DNA of 64,000 bases from Muribaculaceae bacterium Isolate-104 (HZI) (GTDB lineage: Bacteria > Bacteroidota > Bacteroidia > Bacteroidales > Muribaculaceae): the NCBI GenBank assembly GCA_003762715.1, contig RIBJ01000030.1, positions 1 to 64,000 of the forward strand, given 5' to 3'. The notes under the pieces are model-generated. The model ran no database searches and was not told the origin of the DNA. It saw only the letters and a list, made by a program, of their open reading frames with translations. Made by a program: the position numbers and the translations under genes. This document shows positions 1-8,829 of the stretch, in pieces; position 1 is the stretch's first letter; each line of letters opens with the position of its first letter.

Positions 1-63
1 TAATTTTCATGTGAAAAAGCGGCTAAACTTTTCCTTTAAATTACTAATTTTCAGGGACTTTTG

Positions 64-71
64 CAAATATA
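64..71 (-). promoter_or_regulatory. Putative Bacteroidetes -7 box facing left
   Basis: The minus strand reads TATATTTG, matching the Bacteroidetes TAnnTTTG -7 element, and points out of the window. It suggests that a leftward gene begins just outside the left edge. No clear TTG -33 element was seen at the expected spacing, so this is weak. Confidence 0.35.
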
Positions 72-152
72 ATCACCTAAAATTTAACTGTTTAACAGCA
101 TGATTTCAATTTTTGTCATGTACTAAATAACATTGTAATTCGAGCTTAATAT

Positions 153-530
153 ATGAGTAAGAAATCTCGCGAAATAGAAAAACAGAAACAAAGAATCTCA
201 AAAGCGGAGAAGGAAAAGCGGCTCAATATAGTAAACTCATGTTACAAGTGTACTATATGTGGAGCGTGGATAAAGTATCCTTCAAGAAAACGGCATTTGA
301 GAACGGAGCATAATTTATTTCCTGAAGACATTAAATCATATTTTCTTAACAGGAAGGCTGCAAGAGCAGAAGAAAGAGAAGAAAGGATAGCAAAAGTTAT
401 AAGAGAGGAATTTGAAAGGACTTCCGAGAAAACGGATGATGGATTCTATAAATGTGGAGAAAAGGTTGCAGGTGGCCCATTTGTCAGGATAATATACAAC
501 GCGGTCGGAACCAATAGACGCAAACATTAA
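153..530 (+). CDS. Small basic protein with a C2H2-like zinc-binding motif
   Basis: A 125-residue protein, lysine- and arginine-rich at the N-terminus. Residues of about 34-54 contain a Cys-x2-Cys pair followed by His-x4-His (CTICG...RHLRTEH), which looks like a single C2H2-type zinc knuckle; the rest is charged and probably helical. DNA or RNA binding is inferred from this composition only. It is the first gene of a plus-strand array and ends 18 bases before the next start. The 152 bases before it are AT-rich without a convincing promoter. I do not recognise a named family. Confidence 0.6.
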   Translation: MSKKSREIEKQKQRISKAEKEKRLNIVNSCYKCTICGAWIKYPSRKRHLRTEHNLFPEDIKSYFLNRKAARAEEREERIAKVIREEFERTSEKTDDGFYKCGEKVAGGPFVRIIYNAVGTNRRKH

Positions 531-548
531 GCTGAACTTATATACAAT

Positions 549-1982
549 ATGCTTGGAGCCATTATAGGTGATCTCGCAGCCTCTACTTATTTGCGAGACA
601 AGAATGAGTTTTATGCTCACTTGATTGGTAAAGATGCAATTGTTTCCGAGTTGAGCGTGGCTGTGCTGTGGACAATAACGGCAGTTCGTGAGTGGAATCA
701 TCTGAATGATGACTTACGATTAAAACAGTTTATTGCCCATTTATGGAGTGTTGAACATCAAGAGCATATTGAACTGTCAGAAGAAATAAGGGAATGGACT
801 GCTTGCCCTAATATGTGGAAACATCATGTCGGTGTTGGCATGTTCCTGATGCGTCAAGGTACATATAGCTATTGGTTTGACTGGGAATCAGGGAAACGCG
901 ACAGAATAGACTTTGGAATGGATAAAGAGGAGATGTATGCTTCAATGTTCCTTTCCAAGATGCTGACACTTCTAAGACTGGGCTGGACTAAGGAAGAGGT
1001 TTGGAGAGAACTGGGTAGCGTTTTTCAGGGTTGCTTTAAAGACTGGCAATGGAAAACTGAGACCGGAAAGTCCTTGAGTTATTTATTCAGAGCATGGGAT
1101 AGCTTTAATAAAGCCTTTGACTTCGGAAGTGCCATTCATAATGCTGTCAGGATGGTCGGTGATCTCCGGCTAAACTGCGCACTCACCGGAATGATTGCGG
1201 CTGCGATGTATGGGTGTGGACAATATTTCATAAAAGAGAGGTATGACCACAAACATCAGAGTCCGATTCAATTGAAAATTCCGGAATTTCTTTATGAAGT
1301 TTATAGTAATGAGCTTGAACGCATTAAGAAACAGTTAAATTGGGTCAATGTGTTCTGGGCAAAAAATGATTCTCGTACTAATATTGAAAGACATACCTAC
1401 ACACATATTGAAAGTAGATTCAACAATATAAGAGTGTGTGGTGAAATCCACCGCCGTATTTTGAAATCCTTTGCTCCTGATTGGGAACACAGATTTAGTT
1501 TCTATAAGGATAATGGCTGGGTATATCTGTGCCGTAGTGGATTTATACTCGGGCGATTTCGATTCCATTACAATAATGGGGATTTCATCATGAAAGACAT
1601 TCAAGGCAGTGGCTTCGATAAGAATATAGATGAACCTTTACATGACATCATTTCATCTATAAAGCAGGAATGGCCTTTGCTGACGGATCTTTTCAAATAC
1701 TATTCCTGTTATTCAACTGAGGATAAATGCCCGGATGCGTTCAAAGGAACTGTAAAAGAGAAGTTTTGGGAAGGAGAACGGAGTTTCTTTGAAACTCAGA
1801 TGGATAATCTTGGGAAATGGATAGATGAAGGACGGAAAGCTATTGATAGTTCTGACAATCCCAAACTGATTTCAATGGCAAAAAGACTCGGATCCGAAAG
1901 GTTTGGTGTTGTTTTCTATATCAATACCCTTTTTGCCAAATGGAACCCAGAGGATAGTATGGAATGGATATTTGAATATTAA
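549..1982 (+). CDS. ADP-ribosylglycohydrolase-like protein with degenerate metal sites
   Basis: A 477-residue protein. The N-terminus MLGAIIGDLAAS and the segment at about residues 191-222 (DFGSAIHNAVRMVGD...ALTGMIAAAMYG) match the start and the C-terminal core of ADP-ribosylglycohydrolases, Mg-dependent enzymes that remove ADP-ribose from proteins or small molecules. The family's metal ligands are not kept: the TDDT motif corresponds to GKDAI near residue 27, and GDxDT is GDLRL at residues 204-208. It is therefore probably not a standard hydrolase. About 250 residues after the core match nothing I know. A macrodomain gene lies about 3.2 kb downstream in the same array, which hints at ADP-ribose-related biology. 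Base composition is more AT-rich than in the next gene. Confidence 0.6.
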   Translation: MLGAIIGDLAASTYLRDKNEFYAHLIGKDAIVSELSVAVLWTITAVREWNHLNDDLRLKQFIAHLWSVEHQEHIELSEEIREWTACPNMWKHHVGVGMFLMRQGTYSYWFDWESGKRDRIDFGMDKEEMYASMFLSKMLTLLRLGWTKEEVWRELGSVFQGCFKDWQWKTETGKSLSYLFRAWDSFNKAFDFGSAIHNAVRMVGDLRLNCALTGMIAAAMYGCGQYFIKERYDHKHQSPIQLKIPEFLYEVYSNELERIKKQLNWVNVFWAKNDSRTNIERHTYTHIESRFNNIRVCGEIHRRILKSFAPDWEHRFSFYKDNGWVYLCRSGFILGRFRFHYNNGDFIMKDIQGSGFDKNIDEPLHDIISSIKQEWPLLTDLFKYYSCYSTEDKCPDAFKGTVKEKFWEGERSFFETQMDNLGKWIDEGRKAIDSSDNPKLISMAKRLGSERFGVVFYINTLFAKWNPEDSMEWIFEY

Positions 1983-1992
1983 TTGGGTGGAG

Positions 1993-4128
1993 ATGACGAA
2001 GCTGCGCGGAGTGGTTGAGCATATCACTTACCAGAATCCGGAGAATGGATGGTCGGTGATGAAAGTCAAGGTCAAGGATTATAAGGATCTCGTGACTTTG
2101 ACCGGATCGCTGTTGGATGTTCCAGTGGGGAGTGTGTTGCTTTGCGAGGGGCAGTGGAAGGTGGATGCCCGCTACGGCCAGCAGTTTGTCGTGGAGTCGT
2201 GGGAGGAGGTCATGCCAGCCACTATATACGGTATCGAGAAGTATCTTGGCAGCGGACTGGTCAAGGGTATCGGTCCGGCATACGCCCGCGCAATCGTGTC
2301 AAGATTCGGACTGGAGACTCTCGATGTCATCGAGAACGACATCGAGCGGTTGTTGGAAGTGCCGCGTCTCGGGCGCAAACGAATGGAGAAAATCCGCGAG
2401 AGCTGGGAGAAGCAGAAAGACATCAAGGAGGTAATGGTGTTCCTTCAGGGTTACGGTGTCAGCACCGCCTACGCCGCCAAAATTTACCGCCAGTATCAGA
2501 AGGACGCAATCAAGACTGTCAAGGAGAATCCTTATAAACTTGCCGATGACATCTGGGGAATTGGTTTCAAAACCGCCGACGGTATAGCGTCGAAGATGGG
2601 ATATGAGAACAATGACCCTCGCCGATGCCGGAGCGGTATCCTATACACCCTTAATCAGCTCGCCGAAGAGGGGCATGTTTTCGCGGAGCCGGAACAGTTG
2701 GTGACGGCGGCTAAGGAACTGCTACAGGCAGATGATGAACCTGTACGCAAGGTTATGGCTGAAATGATTGCTGCCAATGACCTGATAGCGGACAATGAGG
2801 TGGTCTATCTCCCTCCCTTTTATCATGCTGAGAACGGTTCGGCGAAACGACTTACAGCATTGCTTGCAAGTAATATCTCTGACAGTATTGCGGCTGAGCC
2901 GGAACTGGCATACGGCGCACAGCAATCTACAGGGATTGTCTATGATGAAGTGCAGCAGGCAGCAATCAATCAGGCACTCGATTCCAAGGTGATGGTACTG
3001 ACTGGTGGGCCTGGAACGGGAAAGACCACCACAACACAAGGCATTATCGCAGCTTTCAAGGCTAAAGGGAAACAGATTGTCCTTGCCGCACCTACCGGAC
3101 GTGCCGCCAAGCGCATGACCGAGGCTACAGGAATGGAAGCCAAGACAATCCACCGCCTGCTGGAGTATAACCCGATGGACGGATACAAGCGCAATGATGA
3201 GAACCCGCTGGAGGGTGATGTTCTGATTGTGGATGAGTGCTCGATGATCGACATCATGCTCTTCTACAATCTGATGAAAGCAATTCCGGAGACGATGCGC
3301 TTGATACTCGTGGGTGACATCGACCAGTTGCCGAGTGTCGGGGCCGGAAATGTGTTGCGCGACATCATTGACTCCCGACAGATTCCAGTGGTAAGGCTGA
3401 CACGGATATTCCGTCAGGCACAGTCGAGCCGTATCGTGATGAATGCCCATGCCATCAATGCCGGACAGTTCCCGAATATCAGCAACGGCAGGAACACCGA
3501 TTTCTTCTTCATCAAGGCTGAGGATGCGGAGACGATTCCGCAACTGATAGTCAGCCTTGTACGTGACCGACTGTCAAAGACCTACGGCTACAAGCCGAAA
3601 GAAATACAGGTGCTGACACCGATGCAGCGGGGCAATGTCGGTGCCGGAAATCTGAACACGGAGTTACAGTCCGCACTGAATCCATCCGAGCCAGCTCTGA
3701 CACGTGGCGGCTACACATTCCGTCAGGGTGACAAGGTTATGCAGATACGCAACAACTACGACAAGAACGTGTTCAATGGCGACATCGGATATGTCAACGC
3801 CGTGGATACCACGGAACGCACCCTGACCGTTATTTATGACGGGCGGCTCGTTGAATACGATGTGTCGGAACTCGATGAACTGACGCTGGCCTACGCCGTG
3901 ACAATCCACAAGAGCCAAGGCTCGGAATTTCCGGTGGTTGTAATACCCGTGACGATGAAACACTACGTCATGCTCCAGCGCAATCTCATCTACACCGGCA
4001 TAACCCGCGCCAAGAAAATATGCGTACTCGTAGGCACCACCAAAGCCCTCGCATACGCCATAAAACAAAATACCGTTTCCAAACGCAACACCAAGCTGAA
4101 AGAGCGGCTAAACGATAACTGTCTATGA
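1993..4128 (+). CDS. recD2: RecD2-type ATP-dependent DNA helicase
   Basis: A 711-residue superfamily 1B helicase of the RecD/TraA type, which unwinds DNA 5' to 3'. Order of elements: an N-terminal OB-like region (GVVEHITYQNPENGWSVM), helix-hairpin-helix repeats (GIGPAYARAIVSRFG), Walker A GGPGTGKTTTTQG, Walker B VLIVDECSMID, motif III GDIDQLPSVGAGN, and the C-terminal motif YAVTIHKSQGSEF. The ATG at 1993 is chosen over an upstream in-frame start at 1903, because it follows a good GGGTGGAG ribosome-binding site, avoids a 30-residue overlap with the previous gene, and starts directly with the conserved N-terminus. It overlaps the next gene by ATGA. RecD2 without RecBC is common in Bacteroidetes; a repair or replication-fork role is inferred. 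Confidence 0.9.
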   Translation: MTKLRGVVEHITYQNPENGWSVMKVKVKDYKDLVTLTGSLLDVPVGSVLLCEGQWKVDARYGQQFVVESWEEVMPATIYGIEKYLGSGLVKGIGPAYARAIVSRFGLETLDVIENDIERLLEVPRLGRKRMEKIRESWEKQKDIKEVMVFLQGYGVSTAYAAKIYRQYQKDAIKTVKENPYKLADDIWGIGFKTADGIASKMGYENNDPRRCRSGILYTLNQLAEEGHVFAEPEQLVTAAKELLQADDEPVRKVMAEMIAANDLIADNEVVYLPPFYHAENGSAKRLTALLASNISDSIAAEPELAYGAQQSTGIVYDEVQQAAINQALDSKVMVLTGGPGTGKTTTTQGIIAAFKAKGKQIVLAAPTGRAAKRMTEATGMEAKTIHRLLEYNPMDGYKRNDENPLEGDVLIVDECSMIDIMLFYNLMKAIPETMRLILVGDIDQLPSVGAGNVLRDIIDSRQIPVVRLTRIFRQAQSSRIVMNAHAINAGQFPNISNGRNTDFFFIKAEDAETIPQLIVSLVRDRLSKTYGYKPKEIQVLTPMQRGNVGAGNLNTELQSALNPSEPALTRGGYTFRQGDKVMQIRNNYDKNVFNGDIGYVNAVDTTERTLTVIYDGRLVEYDVSELDELTLAYAVTIHKSQGSEFPVVVIPVTMKHYVMLQRNLIYTGITRAKKICVLVGTTKALAYAIKQNTVSKRNTKLKERLNDNCL

Positions 4129-5198
4129 CTCATAAATCACACATTCTGATAAAACGGATAACTCTCAGTCTCGTAGCGTTTCTGCTACTGGTCATAATCT
4201 TTACAGTATTTGCCAATGTTAAAGTGGAGAGGGCTGCGGCAGGAAAAATCTACACTTCGGTAGATTCTGTACCACACAACAAGGTGGCACTTCTGCTTGG
4301 CACAAATCCACTCAACAAATGGGGTCGACCGAACTCATATTTTACAAACCGTATAAAGACAGCCTCTGAGCTGTATAAAGCCGGAAAGGTTGATTATATC
4401 ATAGCAAGCGGTGACAACCATACCAAGGATTATGACGAACCAACGGCTATGCGTGACTCACTTATGGCTCAAGGAGTTCCGGAGGACAGAATCATTCTCG
4501 ACTTCGCCGGATTTCGCACACTTGATTCTGTTGTTCGGGCGAAAGAGATTTTCGGATGCGATTCACTGACTATCATATCTCAGGCAGACCATAATGCAAG
4601 GGCGTTATATCTTGCCGAAGCCAATGGAATTGAATCTGTTGCCGTTTCAGCACCGTTGAGAGCCGGAAAATGGGTGCGCACTCGTCTTGCCATTCGTGAA
4701 TGGCTTGCCCGCGACAAGATGATGCTCGATATATGGTTTGGCAAGCAACCGCATTTTCTTGGAGAGAGAATAGAGATTCCGGATGTGATGCCGCAGAAGA
4801 GTTATGCCACTGCCGAGGGCATGAAAATGAGGATTGTCAGCTCTGACCCGGTCAAAATTCCGGTGGATTCTATGATAGTGGAATTTACAAACAGTCGTGA
4901 CGCAGATTTGACTACCGGAGAATGGTATCGAATAGACACCAAATCTGATGAAGGAAGCTGGATTCAGGCACCGTACTCAAAAAAGTATCTTGACCTCTTG
5001 GCAAAAGGAACTGAGGTATGCTTCAATGATATAGGATATTCATTGAAACCCGACGGCTCATTTAGAATGACAGTAAAGCCATGGCTTTATGATCTGAGTG
5101 ATAAGTCTGCCACTTACCGTCTTGTCAAGACACTCAGTTATCCGCCATATCCAATCCAGAAGAGCGATACGGCATACGTTGAATTTCAAATCAGATAA
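4125..5198 (+). CDS. SanA/DUF218-family envelope protein with C-terminal extension
   Basis: A 357-residue protein. One N-terminal membrane segment (about residues 10-28) is followed by a DUF218 (SanA/YdcF) domain: VALLLGTNPL, YIIASGDNHTKDYDEPTAM, GVPEDRIILDFAGFRTLDSVVRA, IISQADHNARAL. SanA proteins act at the cell envelope and affect barrier function; their reaction is not settled. Residues of about 210-357 form an extra beta-rich domain (IPVDSMIVEFTNSRDADLTTGEWYRID), resembling bacterial Ig-like domains that occur in periplasmic proteins. The start overlaps the helicase stop (ATGA), implying translational coupling. The helicase and envelope pairing is unexplained. Confidence 0.8.
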   Translation: MTHKSHILIKRITLSLVAFLLLVIIFTVFANVKVERAAAGKIYTSVDSVPHNKVALLLGTNPLNKWGRPNSYFTNRIKTASELYKAGKVDYIIASGDNHTKDYDEPTAMRDSLMAQGVPEDRIILDFAGFRTLDSVVRAKEIFGCDSLTIISQADHNARALYLAEANGIESVAVSAPLRAGKWVRTRLAIREWLARDKMMLDIWFGKQPHFLGERIEIPDVMPQKSYATAEGMKMRIVSSDPVKIPVDSMIVEFTNSRDADLTTGEWYRIDTKSDEGSWIQAPYSKKYLDLLAKGTEVCFNDIGYSLKPDGSFRMTVKPWLYDLSDKSATYRLVKTLSYPPYPIQKSDTAYVEFQIR

Positions 5199-5204
5199 AC
5201 ATTT

Positions 5205-5660
5205 ATGATACATTACATTGAATACGGTGATATATTTAATATTCCCGGTGTGACGTGTTACGCCCACGGATGTAATTGTGCCGGAGCCATGGGCAAAGGA
5301 ATTGCATTACAGTTTAAAGCTAAATTCCCTGAAATGTATTTTGAATACAAGCGACTATGCGATAACGGAGAATTTAATCCCGGAAATGTCTATACCTATA
5401 ATTATGGTCTGGGATATGTGTTTAATCTTGGGACTCAAGCCACATGGCGAACTAAGGCTAAACTCGAATATATTGAGAATGCGATAGACAAAATGATGGA
5501 AATTGCGGAAAGTGTCGGTGTTGACAAGATTGCTCTTCCTGCGATAGGTGCCGGATTGGGTGGTCTTCTCTGGGTGGATGTTAAACAAACATTGGAAAAG
5601 GTCGCGGCACAACATATTTCTGTTGATTTATATGTTGTCGAGAATTATTGTAAGTCGTAG
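5205..5660 (+). CDS. Macrodomain protein (TARG1/DarG-like)
   Basis: A 151-residue single macrodomain, a fold that binds or hydrolyses ADP-ribose. Motifs seen: HGCNCAGAMGKGIALQFKAKFPEMY near the N-terminus and the phosphate-loop motif LPAIGAGLGGLLW near residues 118-130. The MGKGIALQFK signature is typical of the ALC1/TARG1/DarG subgroup, which can remove ADP-ribose from proteins or DNA. A DarT partner would normally lie immediately upstream in a DarTG toxin-antitoxin pair; none is present here. It starts seven bases after the preceding gene, inside the plus-strand array. Confidence 0.88.
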   Translation: MIHYIEYGDIFNIPGVTCYAHGCNCAGAMGKGIALQFKAKFPEMYFEYKRLCDNGEFNPGNVYTYNYGLGYVFNLGTQATWRTKAKLEYIENAIDKMMEIAESVGVDKIALPAIGAGLGGLLWVDVKQTLEKVAAQHISVDLYVVENYCKS

Positions 5661-5672
5661 CACTACCTCTAT

Positions 5673-6098
5673 ATGGGAAAGACTGTGTATCGTTCAAAAA
5701 TAGACTGGTGGGCATGGCTATGTTTGCTTGTTGTTCCGGTATTGATGTGGTTCACTGCTTTTGATATGCCATGGTGGTATGCCGTGTTTATATGTGGTGG
5801 TCTGACTGCATTATGTCTCATTGGCTTGTTTGGATGCTGGTATGAGATAGACGGTAAAAACCTTGTTGTGTATATGCTTTTCAGACCGACACGTCTGCCA
5901 ATCGACAAGATTAAGTCGGTGAAGAAAACAACCGGGATTCTTTCAACGGCTGCCATGTCAACCAAGCGGGTTTCCATAAGTTTCACAGACCGCTCCGTCT
6001 TGAAAAGTTTCGCTCCAGTTGAAATCTCGCCCAAAGATCGCGATGGCTTTATGGCCCAACTCAAATTAGTCAATCCCAATATCGAGGTTTTGTCATGA
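5673..6098 (+). CDS. Membrane protein with bacterial PH-like domain
   Basis: A 141-residue protein with two adjacent membrane helices (about residues 13-29 and 34-52), followed by a soluble beta-rich region (YEIDGKNLVVYMLFRPTRLPIDKIKSVKKTTG...FAPVEISPKDRDGFMAQL) that resembles YyaB-like bacterial PH domains. These usually sit at the inner face of the membrane; their ligands are mostly unknown. It overlaps the next gene by ATGA, so the two are probably co-translated. Confidence 0.75.
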   Translation: MGKTVYRSKIDWWAWLCLLVVPVLMWFTAFDMPWWYAVFICGGLTALCLIGLFGCWYEIDGKNLVVYMLFRPTRLPIDKIKSVKKTTGILSTAAMSTKRVSISFTDRSVLKSFAPVEISPKDRDGFMAQLKLVNPNIEVLS

Positions 6099-6451
6099 AT
6101 ATCGAGGAATTACGCGATTATTGCCTGTCGATGGAAGGGGTGATGGAGAAGACTCCCTTCGGGAAGTTTGCCCCGCGCTTCGATTCCACACTTGTATTCT
6201 ATGTCCTGGACCACATGTTCTGCATGGTTGATATGGATGACTTTACCTCTGTGTCGTTCCGTTCGGCAGATGAAGAGATCGCGAGGATAACTGAGCGATA
6301 TTCAGCTGTGACCACTCCGGTCAATAAGGCACTGAAATTCTGGCTGAGGGTGAATCTCAACGAAGATATGCCCGACAGTGTGATATATTCCTGCGTCAGC
6401 CGGGCCTACGAGATAATCAAAGAGAAATATTCAAAGAAGAATACCGAATAA
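6095..6451 (+). CDS. MmcQ/YjbR-family protein
   Basis: A 118-residue protein matching the whole MmcQ/YjbR (CyaY-like fold) family: LRDYCLSMEGVMEKTPFGKFAPRFDSTLVFYV, FTSVSFRS, and a C-terminal WLRVNLNEDMPDSVIYSCVSRAYEII. YjbR proteins bind double-stranded DNA in some reports, but their cellular role is unclear. The start overlaps the stop of the PH-domain gene. Family assignment is firm, function is not. Confidence 0.85.
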   Translation: MNIEELRDYCLSMEGVMEKTPFGKFAPRFDSTLVFYVLDHMFCMVDMDDFTSVSFRSADEEIARITERYSAVTTPVNKALKFWLRVNLNEDMPDSVIYSCVSRAYEIIKEKYSKKNTE

Positions 6452-6458
6452 ATTAACG

Positions 6459-6851
6459 ATGGCTAAAGGAGAAATCAGACATCGCAGATTGTATGCGTTT
6501 TACGAAAGCAAGGTGCTTAACGCCCTGATGATTACTGTTGTCACAAGTCTGCTTTTGGCGGCTTATACCCAATCAATGCTCATGCCGATAATCTGCGGAG
6601 CCACCGCTCTTACTTGCTTTATCGGCTATTCAATATGGCTTTGGGTCAAGAAGCCACAGAAGATAGTTATCAACAAATGGCTGTCTTATATGAACGGATG
6701 GTTCACGCTGTACTTTTTGATTATCACAGCTATGGATGCGCCCAACAAATGGTGGTATATCACACCTATCTGCTTTGCAGTCTGTATTCTGTGCATCAGC
6801 CTGATTCGTAATCAGGACGAAATGTTTGACATAAACGATATGCAAGCGTAG
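6459..6851 (+). CDS. Small integral membrane protein
   Basis: A 130-residue protein with four hydrophobic segments of membrane length (about residues 19-35, 38-58, 72-90 and 97-115) and a charged C-terminal tail. I recognise no family. It lies seven bases after the YjbR-like gene and 16 bases before the polymerase gene and is probably co-transcribed with both. Confidence 0.65.
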   Translation: MAKGEIRHRRLYAFYESKVLNALMITVVTSLLLAAYTQSMLMPIICGATALTCFIGYSIWLWVKKPQKIVINKWLSYMNGWFTLYFLIITAMDAPNKWWYITPICFAVCILCISLIRNQDEMFDINDMQA

Positions 6852-6867
6852 AAATAATATTTGCATC

Positions 6868-8352
6868 ATGCAGCCACGACAGTACATAGCCATTGACCTG
6901 AAGAGTTTTTACGCTTCAGTGGAATGTGTCGAGCGGGGACTTGATCCGCTTGACACATGCCTCGTCGTGGCTGATATGTCGCGCACAGAAAAGACGATAT
7001 GCCTTGCCGTATCTCCGGCATTGAAGGGATATGGCACAGGGGGCAGACCACGGCTGTTTGAGGTCGTGCAGAAAGTCCGGGAAGCAAACTATCGACGTGG
7101 ACGGCAAGGAAAGTCGTACTCGAAAGCGGTCTTGGATTCACACCCTGAGATTGCGGTAGATTATCTTGTGGCTCCTCCGAGGATGGCTCACTACATTGAG
7201 TACAGTAGCCGGATATATAATGTCTATCTCCGATATATCGCACCGGAGGATATTCACGTCTATTCCATCGATGAGGTGATAATGGATGTGACAGCATATC
7301 TCAAAACCTACGGCATGACGGCTCATGAGCTTGCTATGAAGATGATTCGGGAGGTATTGGCTGAGACAGGTATAACCGCAACGGCTGGTATCGGCACCAA
7401 TATGTATCTCTGCAAGATAGCCATGGATATAGTCGCCAAGAAGATGCCGCCTGACAAGGACGGCGTCCGTATCGCAGAACTTGATGAGATGTCATATCGC
7501 CGTCAGCTGTGGGAGCATACGCCACTCACGGATTTCTGGCGTGTAGGACGCGGTATTGCCAACCGTCTCACACCATACGGAATACTGACCATGGGCGACA
7601 TTGCCCGTTGCTCAGTCGAGCATGAGGATTTTCTGTATAAACTGTTCGGAGTGAACGCAGAGCTTCTGATTGACCATGCCTGGGGCTGGGAACCGGTCAC
7701 AATGGAATATGTGAAATCATATCGTCCGGAAGCGAAGAGTATCAGCAGCGGGCAGGTGTTGACCTGTGCATATACTTCTGCACAGGCGAGAAATGTGGTT
7801 CTCGAAATGGCTGACAGTGTATCGCTCGACCTTATTGACAAACGTCTTGTAACTGACCAGCTCGTTCTGACCGTTGGCTACGATATAGAGTCATTGACAA
7901 GACTGGAGATTAGGGCAAAGTATAACGGCAAGATCACGACCGACCATTACGGCAGACAGGTTCCGGTACATGCCCACGGCACAATTAACATCGAGCACCC
8001 GACATCATCCGTAAAGATACTGACTGAGAAAGTCGCTGAGTTATACGACAGGATAATCAATCCAGACCTGCTTGTGCGACGCTTAACCCTCTCAATCAAT
8101 CGCCTGATTCATGAGGAAGATGTGAAATCAAGGCCACAAGCCATGCAACTCGATCTGTTCACGGATTATGAGGAGTTGAAGCGACAGCAGGAAGCGGAGG
8201 AAGCTGAACTTGCCAAGGAGCGGCGCAGGCAGGAGGCAGTCCTGAAAATAAAAAAGATGTTTGGAAAGAACGCCATCCTCAAAGGACTTAACTATGCAGA
8301 CGGCGCGACACAGCGCGACCGGAATCAACAGATAGGAGGACACCATGAGTAG
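6868..8352 (+). CDS. Y-family DNA polymerase (ImpB/MucB/SamB, UmuC/DinB-like)
   Basis: A 494-residue translesion polymerase. The palm carries [14 protein letters not shown], with the first catalytic Asp, and [12 protein letters not shown], with the SxDE acidic pair. The fingers and thumb follow, including [22 protein letters not shown] and the helix-hairpin-helix region [17 protein letters not shown]. Residues of about 280-400 form the little-finger region, followed by a charged helical tail. Such polymerases copy past damaged bases. The gene overlaps the YolD-like gene by eight bases; UvrX/YqjW-type polymerases in Firmicutes are paired with YolD in the same way. This subtype is common on mobile elements. 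Confidence 0.92.
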   Translation: MQPRQYIAIDLKSFYASVECVERGLDPLDTCLVVADMSRTEKTICLAVSPALKGYGTGGRPRLFEVVQKVREANYRRGRQGKSYSKAVLDSHPEIAVDYLVAPPRMAHYIEYSSRIYNVYLRYIAPEDIHVYSIDEVIMDVTAYLKTYGMTAHELAMKMIREVLAETGITATAGIGTNMYLCKIAMDIVAKKMPPDKDGVRIAELDEMSYRRQLWEHTPLTDFWRVGRGIANRLTPYGILTMGDIARCSVEHEDFLYKLFGVNAELLIDHAWGWEPVTMEYVKSYRPEAKSISSGQVLTCAYTSAQARNVVLEMADSVSLDLIDKRLVTDQLVLTVGYDIESLTRLEIRAKYNGKITTDHYGRQVPVHAHGTINIEHPTSSVKILTEKVAELYDRIINPDLLVRRLTLSINRLIHEEDVKSRPQAMQLDLFTDYEELKRQQEAEEAELAKERRRQEAVLKIKKMFGKNAILKGLNYADGATQRDRNQQIGGHHE

Positions 8353-8758
8353 GTATGACGATATAATCAATCTTCCGCATCATGTTAGCAAGACACGGAC
8401 ACCCATGTCGATGGAGAACCGTGCGGCCCAATTTGCACCGTTTGCCGCCTTGACTGGACATGACGCTGCCATAGCCGAAACCGCCAGACTCACGTCCGAG
8501 AAACCGGAACTATCAACAGAGGAACTTGACAAGTTATCCCGCCGACTTGTCTATGCGATAGAGAAAGACGCGACAATCAGGATAACCTATTTCCAGCCGG
8601 ATTCATTCAAGCATGGTGGAAGCTATTGTCAGACAGAAGGGAAAATAAAGAAGATAGATGAAATAGACGGTCTGATTATACTCTGTGACAAACAGTCCAT
8701 ACCACTCGACTGTGTGATGAGTATAGAGGGCAATCTGTTCAACGACATAGAATTATAA
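8345..8758 (+). CDS. YolD-like protein
   Basis: A 137-residue protein matching YolD-like proteins: the N-terminal [30 protein letters not shown] is the family signature, and the C-terminal half is a small beta-rich domain ([28 protein letters not shown]). YolD proteins are encoded next to Y-family polymerases and are thought to act as accessory subunits, in a role similar to UmuD. It overlaps the polymerase stop, supporting a functional pair. It is the last gene of the plus-strand array. Confidence 0.88.
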   Translation: MSRYDDIINLPHHVSKTRTPMSMENRAAQFAPFAALTGHDAAIAETARLTSEKPELSTEELDKLSRRLVYAIEKDATIRITYFQPDSFKHGGSYCQTEGKIKKIDEIDGLIILCDKQSIPLDCVMSIEGNLFNDIEL

Positions 8759-8829
8759 CCCACACATCGCGGCGTAAGTCAGCGAGATTTGGCAATACTT
8801 CGGTAGAGTCATGGCTCGCTTTTCACTTA

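Noticed and set aside
2722-3543. 273-codon minus-strand open frame
   Set aside because: It is a shadow of the RecD2 gene on the other strand.
5205-5660. DarTG toxin-antitoxin pair
   Set aside because: The macrodomain resembles DarG, but no DarT-like gene is present beside it and the antitoxin lacks the usual C-terminal part.
8759-8829. Terminator after the YolD-like gene
   Set aside because: GCGAG/CTCGC arms are present but the loop is about 30 bases and the T-run is short, so the call is too weak.
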